Positions 34,120-45,756 of a stretch of 64,000 bases of DNA are shown here, piece by piece. Every line of letters begins with the position of its first letter. Position 1 is the first letter of the stretch. The stretch covers positions 194,032-258,031 of the forward strand of contig CM057157.1 in the NCBI GenBank assembly GCA_029962745.1, read 5' to 3'. The notes below the pieces were generated by a model, which was not told where the DNA came from, did no database searches, and worked only from the letters and a program-made list of their open reading frames with translations. The stretch comes from Echinometra lucunter. Taxonomy: Eukaryota; Echinodermata; Echinoidea; Camarodonta; Echinometridae. Position numbers and translations under genes: made by a program.

Positions 34120-35170
34120 ATTAAATCAATAATTTAACAAGTCTGAGATCAGTGGCGTATCTGCGGGGGGGGGGGGGGGGGGGGAGGGGGGAGCGCAAGG
34201 GGGCAAGTGCCCCGGGCGGCATTTCTGGGGGCGTAAAACACAAAAGTGAAAAAGGAAAATGAAGAAAAATCACCTTTGATAAGAATTTTGCGCCCCCCCC
34301 CCCCCCCCCCCCCACTTTGCAGGAGAAATACATCAGAAATAGAGTTTTTGAGGATTGAGAGTAACAGAAAATTCCAAAGCTCGGTCGCTTTGCTCCCTAG
34401 CAAGATTATTTCCACACAGAATCTTATAATTTCGCGCCCATGTTTCAATAACAAGATTGCATCAGGATTTTTCATTGTATAATAAATCTCACCTGGAATT
34501 CATAAGCCATTTTCAGCAAAACAAACACGTGTAAAGTCAAGTGACGTAATGACTGCTCAGTATTTGGCGTATGACATGATAGGTATACACTTGATTTATA
34601 AACAAAGTTCTTAAACAAGTTTTTTTTTTTTTACAAAGGGTTCAGAATTGATGATTCAATTGTCATGATTGTCGTTGTTTTCGTCGCTGTCATGTAAGTT
34701 TCATCTGCGTCTTGCTAAATACTGCTTCCCCAGTGTGGTTTTATACAGCATTTGGAAAGGTTAAATATTCGAAAGAAATCAAACATCCAAATACGGGCGG
34801 CACTTGGAGGGGCACAAAAAACGCAAAAGAGAAAAAAGAAAAAGGAGAAAATAAAGAAACGAAGTAATCTTCTTTTTATAAGGTATACGCGCCAACTCCC
34901 CATCCGCAGGGTAAATGTATCAGAAATAGAGTTTTTGAGGGCAGTGACCTATCTAAGCATTATGGCGCCCGGAGCAACAATGAAGTTGCGCCTCCTTCCC
35001 CCCCCCCCCCCCCCCACCCCTCGCGAGTGCCGAAACGTATCTAAATTATGTTACACTCTTTATTGTTAGGAAAATGAACATGATTACATTAACACAAGCG
35101 AGCGAGCAAAGCAACTAAGCGACAATTTTTAAAAGAAAATTTTAATCCCTAAAAACGCAAAATCTTGTGC
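34120..35170. repeat. G/C-run repeat cluster 1
   Basis: Contains GTGGCGTATCTGC plus a G run, GGGCAAGTGCCCCGGGCGGC, a C run and GCTCGGTCGCTTTGCTCCC. A related block follows with TATCTAAGCATTATGGCGCC, a C run and a GCGAGCGAGCAAAGC motif. These are parts of an interspersed repeat, not genes. Confidence 0.65.
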
Positions 35171-36040
35171 ATTTTCCCAAGAAATTTGTCAATTGATCAC
35201 TGAAATTGAACAGTAGAGAAGATTTATGAAATTAGATTGATAAACAGATTTCTATTTTCTCAGTTTTAAGACTTGGAGTAAAATTAACGAAAACCCTTGA
35301 GAAATACTCGAGGCCCGATTTCAATAGCAAGGCGACAAGAAATTTAGATTTCTTTCAAATGTTTAACCTTTGCAGATTCTGCATTAGGCCATACACAGGT
35401 GGAATATTTAGGAAGAGACAGATGAAACTTACATGATAGCGAGCAAAGCAACCACACCTACACCATTATTTTTAAAATTCTGAAATTCTATTTATGATGC
35501 ATTTACCCTGCGGATGGGGAGGGACGCGTATCCCTTAAGATTACAACTTTTCTCCATTTTCTCCTTTTTATTTTGTCTCTTTTACGTTTCTGTTCTCCTC
35601 CACGTGCCGCCCTTATCCGGATGTTAGATTTTTGTTTAACCTTTGCCATGCCACACTGGGGGGAGCATTATTTAAAAAGACGCAGATGAAACTTACATTA
35701 CAGCGGAAAACAACGACAATCATGACAGTTGCATCATCAATTTCGGACCCTTTTTAAAAAGCTTGTTTAAGAACTTTGTTGGTAAAATCAAGTGTATACC
35801 TTTCATGCCATGTGCTGAAATACTGAGCAGCCATTGATATAATGTCACTTGACTTTAGATGTGTTTATTTTGCTGAAAATGGCTCATGAAAAAAGTAAGC
35901 AAAATGAATTATGCCTATCATGCCATACGCCAATATACTACGCATTGATTAATAATTTAGTACATGTATAATGTCACATTTTACACATGTTTGTTTTGCT
36001 GAAAATGGCTCATAAATTTGCAGGTAAGATTAATCATACA
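35171..36040. other. Non-coding repeat-derived DNA
   Basis: Contains inverted or direct matches to 34500-34940 and 37380-37690 (for example words around CTTGTCGCCTTGCTATT and GATGAAACTTACAT). This suggests a rearranged older repeat. No exon seen. Confidence 0.5.
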
Positions 36041-36771
36041 GTGAAAAATCCTGATGCAATTATGTTATCGAAACATGGGCGCGAAATTATGAGATTCTGT
36101 GAGGAAACGATCTTGCGAGGGAGCCAATGCAAGGGACCGAGCTTTAGAAAGTTTGTGCACTGTAAACCCTCAAAAACTCTATTTCTGATGCATTTCTCCT
36201 GCAAATGGGGGGGGGGGGGCAAAATCTTTTACAAATATGATTTCTATTCATTTTTCTTTTTTCTTTTTCACTTTTGCGTTTTTGCGCCCGCTAAAAGTGC
36301 CGCCCGGGGCACTTGCCCCCCTGCCCCCTCCGTAGATACACCACTGTTTGAGGGTTTATAATGCCACATTTTTCTAGAGCTCGGTCACTTTGCTCCCTCG
36401 CATGAGTGAAAAATCCTGATGCAATTATGTTATCGAAACATGGGCGCGAAATTATGAGATTCTGTGAGGAAACGATCTTGCGAGGGAGCCAATGCAAGGG
36501 ACCGAGCTTTAGAAAGTTTGTGCACTGTAAACCCTCAAAAACTCTATTTCTGATGCATTTCTCCTGCAAATGGGGGGGGGGGGGGCAAAATCTTTTACAA
36601 ATATGATTTCTATTCATTTTTCTTTTTTCTTTTTCACTTTTGCGTTTTTGCGCCCGCTAAAAGTGCCGCCCGGGGCACTTGCCCCCCTGCCCCCTCCGTA
36701 GATACACCACTGTTTGAGGGTTTATAATGCCACATTTTTCTAGAGCTCGGTCACTTTGCTCCCTCGCATGA
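36041..36771. repeat. 365-bp tandem duplication of a G-run repeat
   Basis: Units start at 36041 and 36406 (GTGAAAAATCCTGATGC) and are nearly identical apart from the G-run length. Each ends with GCTCGGTCACTTTGCTCCCTCGC. Confidence 0.9.
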
Positions 36772-38165
36772 GTATATATCCTTTCAACATCTCATAGGTT
36801 GTTGGTGTTTGTTGGAATTAGGCAAACTAGTCAGTCATGACTATTGTTGCAGAATATACTCAATTTTTATAATCATTTTTTTTTTCATTACTTGATTATT
36901 CATATATATGCATGGATAAGTATTTGTAGATTTTCATTTCCTTTTATTAATTGGGGGATCAAAAAAAAAAAAAAGAGATAAAGATGCCGTGCCAGAAGAC
37001 CAATTCCTGCCCTTTATTTACGCTGTCCTGACAAGCCTTATCGTTGTGCCTTATAAGCTATGAAGGCTTCTCGGGGGGAAAAAAATCCCTATATCTCCCA
37101 AGCGTGGACAGGGGGCGCTCTTTCTGATATCTCAATTTATCTCGAGGTTACAAGGCAGTGGCCAAATTTAGTACAAAAATTACATCTGTTGAAGTGAATA
37201 CTGACATTAATATGGACCAAAAGAAATTTAGTAACACGTGCATGCGTGCAGCAGTTATTATGATTATGTTTTATTTCATATAATTATACATACGTGTACA
37301 TATACCTTTTACTTTTTAAATCTTTTATACGAAATCCTATAAAATAGTCACGCTTTTTAAATAGCCTTTTTAAAGGGGTTCAGAATTTAAAAAATAATGG
37401 TGTAGTTGTCGTTGTTTTGTTCACTATGATGTAAGTTTCATCTGCCACTTGCTAAATATTGCACCTGTGTATGGCCTGATACAGCATTTGCAAAGATTAA
37501 ACATTTCAAAGAAATCTAAACTTCTTGTCGCCTTGCTATTAAAATCAGGCCTCAAGTATTCCTAAAGGGTTTTCGTTAATTTTACTCCCAATCTTAAAAC
37601 TAAGAAATTAGAAATCTGTTTATTAATCTAATTTCACAAATCTTCTCTACTGTTCAATTTCAGTGGTCAATTGCCGAATTTCTTGGGTAAAATTTTTTGG
37701 ATTAAAATTTTAATATGTAAAAACATCGCGGCTTGGTTGCTTCGCTCCGCTCCCTCGATTGTGTTAATGTAATCATGTACATTTTCATAACGATGAAGAA
37801 TCTAACACTTTTACGTTTGGGAACTCGGGAGGGAGGGGGGGGGGGGGGGGGGGGAGGGGCGCAACTTCATTGTTGCCCCTGGCGCCATAATGCTTGGATA
37901 CGCCACTGTCTGAGATAGTCTGTAGTACTTTGGCAGCCGGTGCAGAAGGCAATTGATGTTGAAATGTTTTTCGAGGAAGGATGTGGTAAATTTGCAGCTG
38001 CGATTTCTCAGTGTCCCTTCTTGAACTTCTCTTTTACTTTCGAAGTAAAAAAAAACCCTCCAAAATCTCGTCATCCTTGCAATTAGCATCTCTTACAAAA
38101 GTGAGAAGAAATATGTAACTATATACTTCCATTTGAAAGGAAAGCTCTTTTTATCTCCTTTTTTG
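36772..38165. other. Non-coding interval with G-run repeat
   Basis: AT-rich DNA, then a G-run repeat at about 37690-37910 (GCTTCGCTCCGCTCCC, G run, GGCGCCATAATGCTTGGATA). No sulfotransferase exon is recognisable, although this is where the missing exons of the truncated gene would be expected. Confidence 0.5.
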
Positions 38166-38167
38166 TA

Positions 38168-38196
38168 ATTATTATTATTATTAATATTATTATTGT

Positions 38197-38285
<89 letters not shown>

Positions 38286-38350
38286 ATTATCATTATTATT
38301 ATTATTATTATTGTTATTATTATTATCATTATTATTATTATTTTTTTTTT
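38168..38350. repeat. ATT microsatellite
   Basis: Long TTA/ATT tract that forms the tail of the SINE at 38341-38735. Confidence 0.95.
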
Positions 38351-38735
38351 TATTGCTCTGGCGTCACCTGTGCCTGGGAGAGGAAAAACGAAATGAATCA
38401 CTGTGACCCTGAGGTCTCTCCTCCCGATATCACTGATTGGGGTGTGCAGGTGGACCACATACACCGAGGTTTCCCCCTACTCTTATACGAATAGTGCAGT
38501 GGGATCTTTAACGTGCAAAGGTGGTGACTCTCCATTACACGGGACCTCCATTTAACGTCCTATGCGAGGGACGGAGTGTTTTCCACTGTAGCAGCGTAGC
38601 CTGCGTCTATGAAACAGGGGAGGGGCACGACAACACAAAACGTAGGCTTCAGTCATCCGCCTTGGCTGGACTCGGACCCACGGTCTTTTGGTTCGAAAGG
38701 CAGACGCTTCACCGACTGAGCCAACTTGCTCATTT
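38341..38735 (-). mobile_element. Long tRNA-derived SINE (about 390 bp), minus orientation
   Basis: On the minus strand it starts with GTTGGCTCAGTCGGTGAAGC (A box) and has a B box GGGTCCGAGTCC. The body is shared with 59933-60318: ACGTTAAATGGAGGTCC, TTAAAGATCCCACTGCAC and GATATCGGGAGGAGAGACC. It ends CAGGCACAGGTGACGCC plus an A/T tail. Confidence 0.85.
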
Positions 38736-39025
38736 GTATATAATGTATAATGTAAATAATTATGTATATAATTATGTTTTGTTAAGTAGTTTAATTCCTC
38801 TCCAATAATTTCTTTGATTAATTAATCTAAAATTATTTTTTTCATACTTTTACATCGTCATATTATTATTCAGTTGGGGATCTACATCACACAAGCTAAG
38901 CTTTTTAGTAGATCCCTTCACTTAACATTTTGTCACATTTTTATACCATATTCATGTATTCTCTGTGTCGCAGTGTGTGTGCGTGTGTGTATATATTTGT
39001 ACATAGTGTCGTAATGTCATTGCAA

Positions 39026-39065
39026 ATGTGGAATCTGAATAAATCAAATCAAATCAAATCAAATT
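39026..39065. repeat. AAATC pentamer tail
   Basis: AATCTGAATAAATC followed by repeated AAATC units, a typical 3' tail of a CR1/L2-like retroelement. It lies about 25 bp beyond the donor of the last exon of the truncated sulfotransferase gene. Confidence 0.6.
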
Positions 39066-39088
39066 TGTACACATACATAAAACACTAC

Positions 39089-39186
39089 CTTTTTCATATC
39101 TTCATATTTGATAAAGAGTCTGTTTTCTTGATGACGTAGATTCCATGATGTCTTCACATGATCAAACCAGGATCCATAATTCCTTG
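39089..39186 (-). CDS. Truncated SULT, exon 4
   Basis: Encodes NYGSWFDHVKTSWNLRHQ and ends KYEDMKK, a highly conserved sulfotransferase segment. Acceptor GTTGCAG, donor GTAGTG. Confidence 0.85.
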
Positions 39187-39792
39187 CTGCAACACAATTT
39201 AACATGAAAAGAGTTTTTCTTTAACAGGTCATGAAAATAGTTCACTACAATTTTCATAGTGCTATTGAATATTTATATTAGTTCAGACTGTAGTAATTTG
39301 CATACCGGTATATAGGCAGATTCCTGTTCTCACCAAAGCTCCTTAATAGCAAAGCGAACTGCCTCATACACAACACACCCCCTCACATCGGCACCTACAC
39401 ACACATTAAAAAAGAAAATATTAGTGAATAAATAAAACTTGCTCTTGAACATTGAAAGAAACGATAATTTCTTTGCTGGTTTAATTAAAAGTGCTTTGCA
39501 CAGTTGTGACAATAGTATGGTTATAAGGTTATAACCCAAGGGGTAATATATTGACCTTTTTATCGGAATAGTTTCCGACATGGCATCCGGCTACGTCTGT
39601 CAAATCTCTGCTGTCTACATTCTTAATTTCTCGGGGGGGGGGGGGGGTGATATAAACTACGAAATTATCATAAGTGGAGGTGTACTGTGCAGCTGGTCAT
39701 TGTTCAAAACTCATCTGCCACCAACAAAGGAGTTGTGAATGCTCTTTTTGTGAATGTTGAAGATTTGTCAATCAGTCGCCGAAACCACTGGC

Positions 39793-39985
39793 CCATCTCT
39801 GTGGTCTAGTGGTGAAGGAATTGGCGTTCATAGCCAAAGGCCCGGGTTCGATTCCCGGCGAAGACATTTTTTTCAACCTTTGCAAAAATTTCCAAAATGG
39901 TAGGACAGCTCTGGGGAACTTTGATTCATGCTACGCTATTTATTATTCTCTCAATTGTCTCACATGCATTTATTTCCACGAGAGT
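39793..39985 (+). mobile_element. tRNA-derived SINE in truncated SULT intron 3
   Basis: Head CTCTGTGGTCTAGTGGTGAA with B box GGGTTCGATTCCC, then the body GACAGCTCTGGGGAAC. Same family as 14430-14570. The anticodon position reads TCA, so it is not a functional standard tRNA. Confidence 0.75.
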
Positions 39986-40049
39986 TGCCAAAGCTGTTGT
40001 ATATGTTATCTGATCACAAAATATATATGTACATATATAAAATGCTTAC

Positions 40050-40170
40050 TCCCATCCATGAATTCCTTGAGAGCGGCTTGCCATCTGATGAAATCTCCCA
40101 TCTCATTACTCCCCACAAATCGATCAAGAGAGGTTATCACATCTTTAGGATTACGTGCCACATAGATCAC
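40050..40170 (-). CDS. Truncated SULT, exon 3
   Basis: Starts VIYVARNPKDVITSLDRF, the PAPS 3'-phosphate-binding arginine/serine region, and ends in phase 1 before GTAAGC. Confidence 0.88.
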
Positions 40171-40271
40171 CTATACATGAAGAATAAAAAGATAGAGAAA
40201 ACCATCGTGACGTCATGGATGCAGCGCTATGGTTTTGTCCTGCAAATCTTATGGTCACAATAAGACCAGCA

Positions 40272-40578
40272 GGGTGTTTTATAAAGCTGTTCGTAAAGTT
40301 ACGAACGACTTGAAGATGGCAGGCTAAATGGGATTCTCAAGCATTATAAATCGCATCAGCTAAAGGTGAAATATGCAGACACAGATTAACATTACTATTG
40401 TTTACAAGCATTTTTATAGCAAAGTATATTTTTTGCGAAAATCTAATCAAGATTATGGGAAATGCAGTCACACTTTATTAAAGCGTCAGGAAAGAATTCG
40501 GGCATCCCATTTGACTTGCCATATTCAAGTCGTTCGTAAAGTTATTCGTAACTTTACGAACAGCTTTATGAAACATCC
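40272..40578. mobile_element. 307-bp MITE with GGGTGTTTTATAAAG ends
   Basis: Left arm GGGTGTTTTATAAAGCTGTT and right arm (complement) starting GATGTTTCATAAAGCTG. Both continue through CGTAAAGTTACGAA to GACTTGAA. It lies in intron 2 of the truncated SULT; the complete gene lacks it in its intron 2. Confidence 0.85.
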
Positions 40579-40860
40579 CCCCCCCCCCCGGTTTAAAGGA
40601 ACAGAAGATACGGGGACAAGAATGACAAATATAACTGATGATGAAGGCAGTCATAGACTGCTAGTGACTCTTCACGACAAACAATGTTGCATACCGTATT
40701 TTCACAAATGTAAAAATGAGTCCGTTTCAAAATTCTCACCTAAAGGGCATCTAACTTTTTTTATGATGATTTAAAAAAATATATATCATGATTTTTAAAA
40801 GAAATATTTCAGACTGCAATTGCGCTTTACAGAACTCTAATAATAAATCAGCCTATATAC

Positions 40861-41105
40861 CTTGCCTTTCTTATTCTCAATGTCTGGTGGTAGATACCTA
40901 ACAGGTAGATGAGTTTGTATAACACGAGGTGATGAAGCTCTCTCTACGATCTTATAGAATGGTAGATGTCGTGTCTTCCCCTCATCGTAAGAATCTTTCT
41001 CAAAGTAGATCATCTCGATGTTGCCTTGTGTGGTCGTCCGGTCTATCGTCTCAGGATTACCGTTGTTCAGAATCAGATGAACGATCTCTGATGCCCAGTG
41101 AGTAC
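40861..41105 (-). CDS. Truncated SULT, exon 2
   Basis: Completes SGTHWASEIVHLI and contains the QTHLPVRYLPP block with the catalytic histidine. It ends IENKKGK before GTATAT. Almost identical to 51167-51411. Confidence 0.9.
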
Positions 41106-41521
41106 CTGAAGATAAAGATGAAATTGAGCAGTGATTAGAATCTGGAAGGTACTCCCTGTGATAGGGTAGATTAAACAAATGGAACAAATCCTATGCATGG
41201 TACCTCCAAAAAAAGATAAAATGCGGCCCATAAATACAACTGATATACACATCACAAGTATCAAAATTCTTCATTAATTTACTGATGATATCATACATGT
41301 AACTGATGGGGTTGCTGGAATCTAAACTAGGTTCAGGTCATGCAGGTGGACAATGGGCTGATAAAATTTGATCGTTGAGCATCACTTTTTAGTATAATCA
41401 TGATAAAAAGTATTCTCGACAAAGAAAAGTCAAGAAATCATACAGTTTCACTAATCGTGCTAATGGTTGCATGTTTTGTGATTTTGTAGCTATACCGTTA
41501 CCTCAATTCTTATACAACCTG

Positions 41522-41554
<33 letters not shown>

Positions 41555-41589
41555 TATTCAGAAATGATCTTCATGGAATGTTTATTTAC

Positions 41590-41767
41590 CCGACTTTGAA
41601 TAAGTATTAATCCAGATATCATCCTCCCTGACATGGAATGTCTTCAGAGCTTCAATGCTTGACGGTATAACTAAGGCACTAAACTTGATTCCATCATAGA
41701 AAACACTCCCATGTACAGAATGGTCCACCCAATCCTCAGCACTGAACGATGATAGATCGGTCGCCAT
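41590..41767 (-). CDS. Truncated SULT, exon 1
   Basis: The start is placed at MATDLSS because the complete gene begins there too. An in-frame ATG exists 21 bp upstream. The exon ends TYSKS plus one base, just inside the PAPS-binding loop. Confidence 0.85.
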
Positions 41768-42590
41768 TCTTCCTCTTTGATCTCTCAAACCTCTTTCAAC
41801 AGGTTCAAATATTTTTCACCTTTTCTTGACTTTTTATTTCCTGGACAGGTATGTTCGTATATTACAGCTAATCTCTCACCGCTGAGATGAATGAACCTGG
41901 CATGGTGAAGAAATCAAATGTTTATAAAGAATAGTTATAAAGAGGAAGTATAGACACTGGCGTACTAGGGGGGGGGGGGCTGCTGTTTCACAACCAAGTT
42001 TTTTTTTTTTCCAATTATTGCTTTTGTCTTTTCAACAGTGTCATGACATCGAATTTTCCTGAATATCTAGCCGATTGGGCCCTTTTTTATTCTCTTATTC
42101 TTTGATTTCCTTGAGGACCTTTTTTGCTTGTCAGCAGCTGGACCTTTTCCTATTTATTCATGTTTTGGGGGATAGTGCAGCCCCCCCCCCCCCTCAAAAA
42201 AATATATATATTTGGCGCATTACGCCATTATGTATATTGTAGTCGTCATGAATAGATGAAAAAAAAAATGCGCGGGTGGCTGCAATGTAAACTAGGCAGC
42301 ATAAGATATTCCTAACATGAAACGTCATCGATTTCTCAGTCTTCTATGACCACAGATGAGGGGAGGAGTTCATTGTCTTGAACTTGTATGAAGTAAATAA
42401 TGGTAGCATCTGCCCTCAACCGTGCTAATAGGACGTAATATTTCCACACAATTCTCAAAGGTTTCACATACTGTAGGGCCATACGCATGGTTTTCCTGTT
42501 CCGTTGTATTTAATAGTAACGTTTATTGTAAACAATCTTCTTTGATTTGCTTAAAGAAATAGATAAACAGAAATCGTATCATCGTCCACC
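41768..42590. other. Non-coding interval with G and C runs
   Basis: G run at about 41970 and C run at about 42181. No exon recognised. Confidence 0.5.
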
Positions 42591-42599
42591 TTGTATTTA

Positions 42600-42642
42600 G
42601 GTAAATAATAATAAAAATAATAATGATAATAACAACAACAAC

Positions 42643-42700
<58 letters not shown>

Positions 42701-42715
42701 TTAATAATAACAACA
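42600..42715. repeat. AAT microsatellite
   Basis: Long AATAAT tract with a few AAC interruptions at both ends. Confidence 0.95.
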
Positions 42716-42948
42716 CTATCTGCGACTTAAGGGTAAGTCGTAACTGACACTTAGAGGCAATTTCATGATGGTCATGTGGTAGTCACTGAGAAGACTTCAT
42801 TTTTTCGGTTAAATGATATCATTTGGCAATAAACTAATGGTCTAAGACTTGAAATATAAATCAAAAGATCAACTGAAAAATATTTTCATATTTACTATAT
42901 CTATAATATACAACATATTGTCGATTCCCCTTAATGTTCACTTTTAGA

Positions 42949-43396
42949 CGAAAGTTTGAGCAAAATCGGACAATCTGTTAAAGAGTTATGAACTTTGAAA
43001 GTTTAAGTAAATCCTTATTATGGGGATCCTTGAGTTGGCAACTTTGCCAGCATCTGTGATGTCATCGTGGACAACTCTACATTCATTTTGTACACAGAAT
43101 TTCATATTTTCTTCATTTTCAAGAAAAATAGAAATTTGTTTGATTAATTGTTTGAGTATGACATGGCTACATCAATTCTGCAAGCATTTGGGGGAGAATT
43201 ATGTTGATTCCTGACTTTAAAGTTCATTTAAATCATTTTTTTTAAAATTTATTCTCAAAATGAATGGAGAGTTGTCCACGATGACATCACAGATGCTGGC
43301 CAAGTTGCCAACTCAAGGATCCCCATAATAGGGATTTACTGAAACTTCAAAGTTCATAACTATTGAACAGATCATCCGATTTTGCTCAAACTTTCG
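42949..43396. mobile_element. 448-bp palindromic element
   Basis: CGAAAGTTTGAGCAAAATCG at the left matches the complement of the right end. The symmetry continues through AACTTTGAAAGTTT and through GGATCCTTGAGTTGGCAAC and TGATGTCATCGTGGACAACT. The layout resembles the FReD-intron palindrome, but the sequence is different. Confidence 0.8.
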
Positions 43397-44150
43397 CTGT
43401 TTACTCTTCTTGGTCACCTCTATTTACTAAGAGCACACTGATGCCTGGGTTTCATTCTCCTTTAAATAACGATCGTCAAGGACTTGCAAAAACCAGGAGG
43501 GATAAGAACTTAGTATTTGCGTACACTCTGTTACACTAATCCAAACTCTGGTAATTTCAAAGTTTCCTTCTTCATGTTAATTGGACAAAATGTTTACAGA
43601 TTACATACACTTTTTTCTTTTCAAGTAGGTAGTAAAACAAAATTTAAATTTCCGGCTTGATCTCGTTTTATACTTTGGGGGTACACTCTCCAAAAATTCG
43701 CTGACAAAAAAAAAAAAAAACCCAAACAAACAAAAAGATCCTCAGCTTTGAATTCGGGGGACCCCATTGTGTCCCCCATCCTTTTTTTTTGGGGGGGGGG
43801 ACGTGTACCCCTGCCCCCCCCCCTCCCGATTGACGCCCTTGCATGCTCAGTATGCGAACTTGCCTTACTTTCATAATAAGAAACAAGTATAGGTCTAGAA
43901 AGAGCTGAAGCTTCGTCACATTTTAAAACATGTCAGTGGTTACTGGAGTGAGTAAAGTCATTTTCCCCCTCAATCCTTGGTGCTCGGACATTATTATACC
44001 ACAGTCGGTCCGGCCATTACTTCATCACAGATCTATAGGCCCAAGGTTTGCATGGTTAGGGCTTCGCTCGAGGTTTCAGGTTTATAAAGGGCTGGAGTTA
44101 GATATCGTAACATTGTTTGGTCTAATTGAAGTACAAAGTAATATTCCAAC
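43397..44150. other. Non-coding interval with G/C-run repeat
   Basis: A C-rich block lies at about 43755-43830 with runs of T, G and C side by side. No exon recognised. Confidence 0.5.
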
Positions 44151-44156
44151 AGAAGT

Positions 44157-44331
44157 AGGCCTACTCTCTAAATTCCTTAATTAGATTAGAAATCAATCTA
44201 TAAGATTGTGGTAGGGACCAATCTAAAATTAGATGGAGAAAAAGATTGATTTCTAAATATTAGATTGAGATTTTCAATCTAATTTTGGATTGGTCCCTCA
44301 CTGCTATCTAAAGGATTTAGAGAGTATGCCT
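44157..44331. mobile_element. 175-bp MITE with AGGC-TACTCTCTAAAT ends
   Basis: The left AGGCCTACTCTCTAAATTCC matches the complement of the right end, AGGCATACTCTCTAAATCC. The interior is built of AATCTAA/TTAGATT words that pair with each other. Confidence 0.7.
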
Positions 44332-45020
44332 CGTAGAATGGGTCTCATAATCCGGTCCATCGAGTTGAATAAAGCAAACAAAACGAGAGAATTATCTATA
44401 TGCACCTGTTAGCCACAGCTCAGTTTACCATTATCACAAAGGCATTCTATATAGTCAGATCTCACACAGACACACGATCGTTATGATTTTATCTGCCGAA
44501 ATTTAGTAAGAATTAGAAACGACATATCATACAGAATCCGATACAGATTAAGCAACATACCCTATTCAATGTAGTCATTCCTTAGACCTGTATACTTTCT
44601 GCTTTAATACTGCATGCAACTTACGATGAATGCAAACAAAAATTCAACGATGTTTAGGAAAAATATGTACAAATCACAGGTGTAAGATTTTGACACTACT
44701 GCTCTCCACGTGGACTTTGGACCTTGAACTCATACTGAGTGTAATCAAACATTGACCTGTGTACAATACTCACCTTAAGAACTCTTAAGACCGGAAGGGG
44801 GGGGGGGTGGAGCAGAATGTTAGAGCTAGGGCACACAATATGGCGAAAAGTTCCTGACACGGCAAAAAAGAAGGCATATGTCGTTCATGAACCCTGAGAC
44901 AGCTCGTACGAGTGCACCATTGTTTTTGCTTGTCATAGTAAATTCATACGCAATCAGCTATAGCTAGGGGCGACAGTAGTGGGGGCAGGGGCGGCTGCCC
45001 TATATAATTTTCCAAGAAGA
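44332..45020. other. Non-coding interval
   Basis: No exon or complete element recognised. A short G run lies at about 44799. Confidence 0.45.
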
Positions 45021-45021
45021 C

Positions 45022-45170
45022 ATGAAGAAGAAGAAGAAGAAGAAGAAGAAGAAGAAGAAGAAGAAGAAGAAGAAGAAGAAGAAGAAGAAGAAGAAGAAGA
45101 AGAAGAAGAAAAAGAAGAAGAAGAAGAAGAAGAAGAAGAAGAAGAAGAAGAAGAAGAAGAAGAAGAAGAG
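45022..45170. repeat. GAA microsatellite
   Basis: About 150 bp of nearly pure GAA, a purine-pyrimidine mirror tract able to form triplex DNA. All frames across it are homopolymeric and not coding. Confidence 0.97.
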
Positions 45171-45639
45171 TATGGCCGTAAGGGCAAGGTCATGCAACTA
45201 TTAAACAATAGCCCTATTTGTTCATTTAAAAGGTAAATAAACCTATCCGTGGGCCAAGGTTATAAACCAGAAAAAAAATACATGTGTACTAGTATATTCA
45301 AAACTATCTTGTCCCCTCCCCTATATCAAAATACCCTCGTCTTGTTACATTTGGCCAGAAGATCAAAGGTGAGTTATAAATATCTTGTCGGATGCAATAA
45401 TGGAAATCGATATTTCAAGATGTACGTATAGACCCAACAAGGGTTCATCATGAAGTGCAATTATAGCTCTATATATAGAGTAAGGGGGGGGGGGGGGGGC
45501 TGAGTGGGTCACATGCATGCACTTGGATATCACGTGGCTAATTCAAGCCCCCATCAGACCGTGTTTTCAAACAATGCCCCCCCCCCCTCAAGATAAAGCA
45601 AATGCTCATTTTTCATCTTATTCTTCTCTCCCCAAATTT

Positions 45640-45701
45640 CTTCTTATTCTTCTTCTTCTTCTTCTTCTTCTTCTTCTTCTTCTTCTTCTTCTTCTTCTTC
45701 G
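45640..45701. repeat. CTT microsatellite
   Basis: Near-pure CTT tract about 500 bp from the GAA tract. The two are complementary and could pair. Confidence 0.95.
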
Positions 45702-45756
45702 TCCTTTTCTCCCTGCCAATCATCGTATAAGTGGGCGGGGAACACAGGCGGGGTTC

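Larger units (their letters stand above)
39089..41767 (-). pseudogene. SULT: Truncated cytosolic sulfotransferase gene (exons 1-4 only)
   Basis: Exons 41590-41767, 40861-41105, 40050-40170 and 39089-39186 are intact, with the same lengths and phases as the first four exons of the gene at 47765-52405, giving 214 codons. The PAPS-binding loop (YSKSGTHW), the catalytic histidine in QTHLP and RNPKD are present. No equivalent of exons 5 and 6 is found down to the gap at 32922. The KxxxTVxxxE dimer motif and the second PAPS-binding segment are therefore missing. Instead a pentamer-tailed repeat and a SINE follow. Reading through the exon 4 donor would give a stop after nine more codons. It is probably a dead or truncated tandem copy, but a shortened product or unseen exons are possible. 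Confidence 0.8.

Noticed and set aside
36041..36771. CRISPR-like or satellite array
   Set aside because: Only two long units without spacers. It is a simple tandem duplication; no CRISPR array exists in this eukaryotic window.
37811..38089. Possible exon 5 of the truncated sulfotransferase
   Set aside because: None of the family blocks (SFKEMKK, LPEET, KG..) appears; the frame comes from a G-run repeat.
44954..45236. Glu-, Lys- or Ser-rich frames on both strands
   Set aside because: All are readings of one GAA microsatellite.
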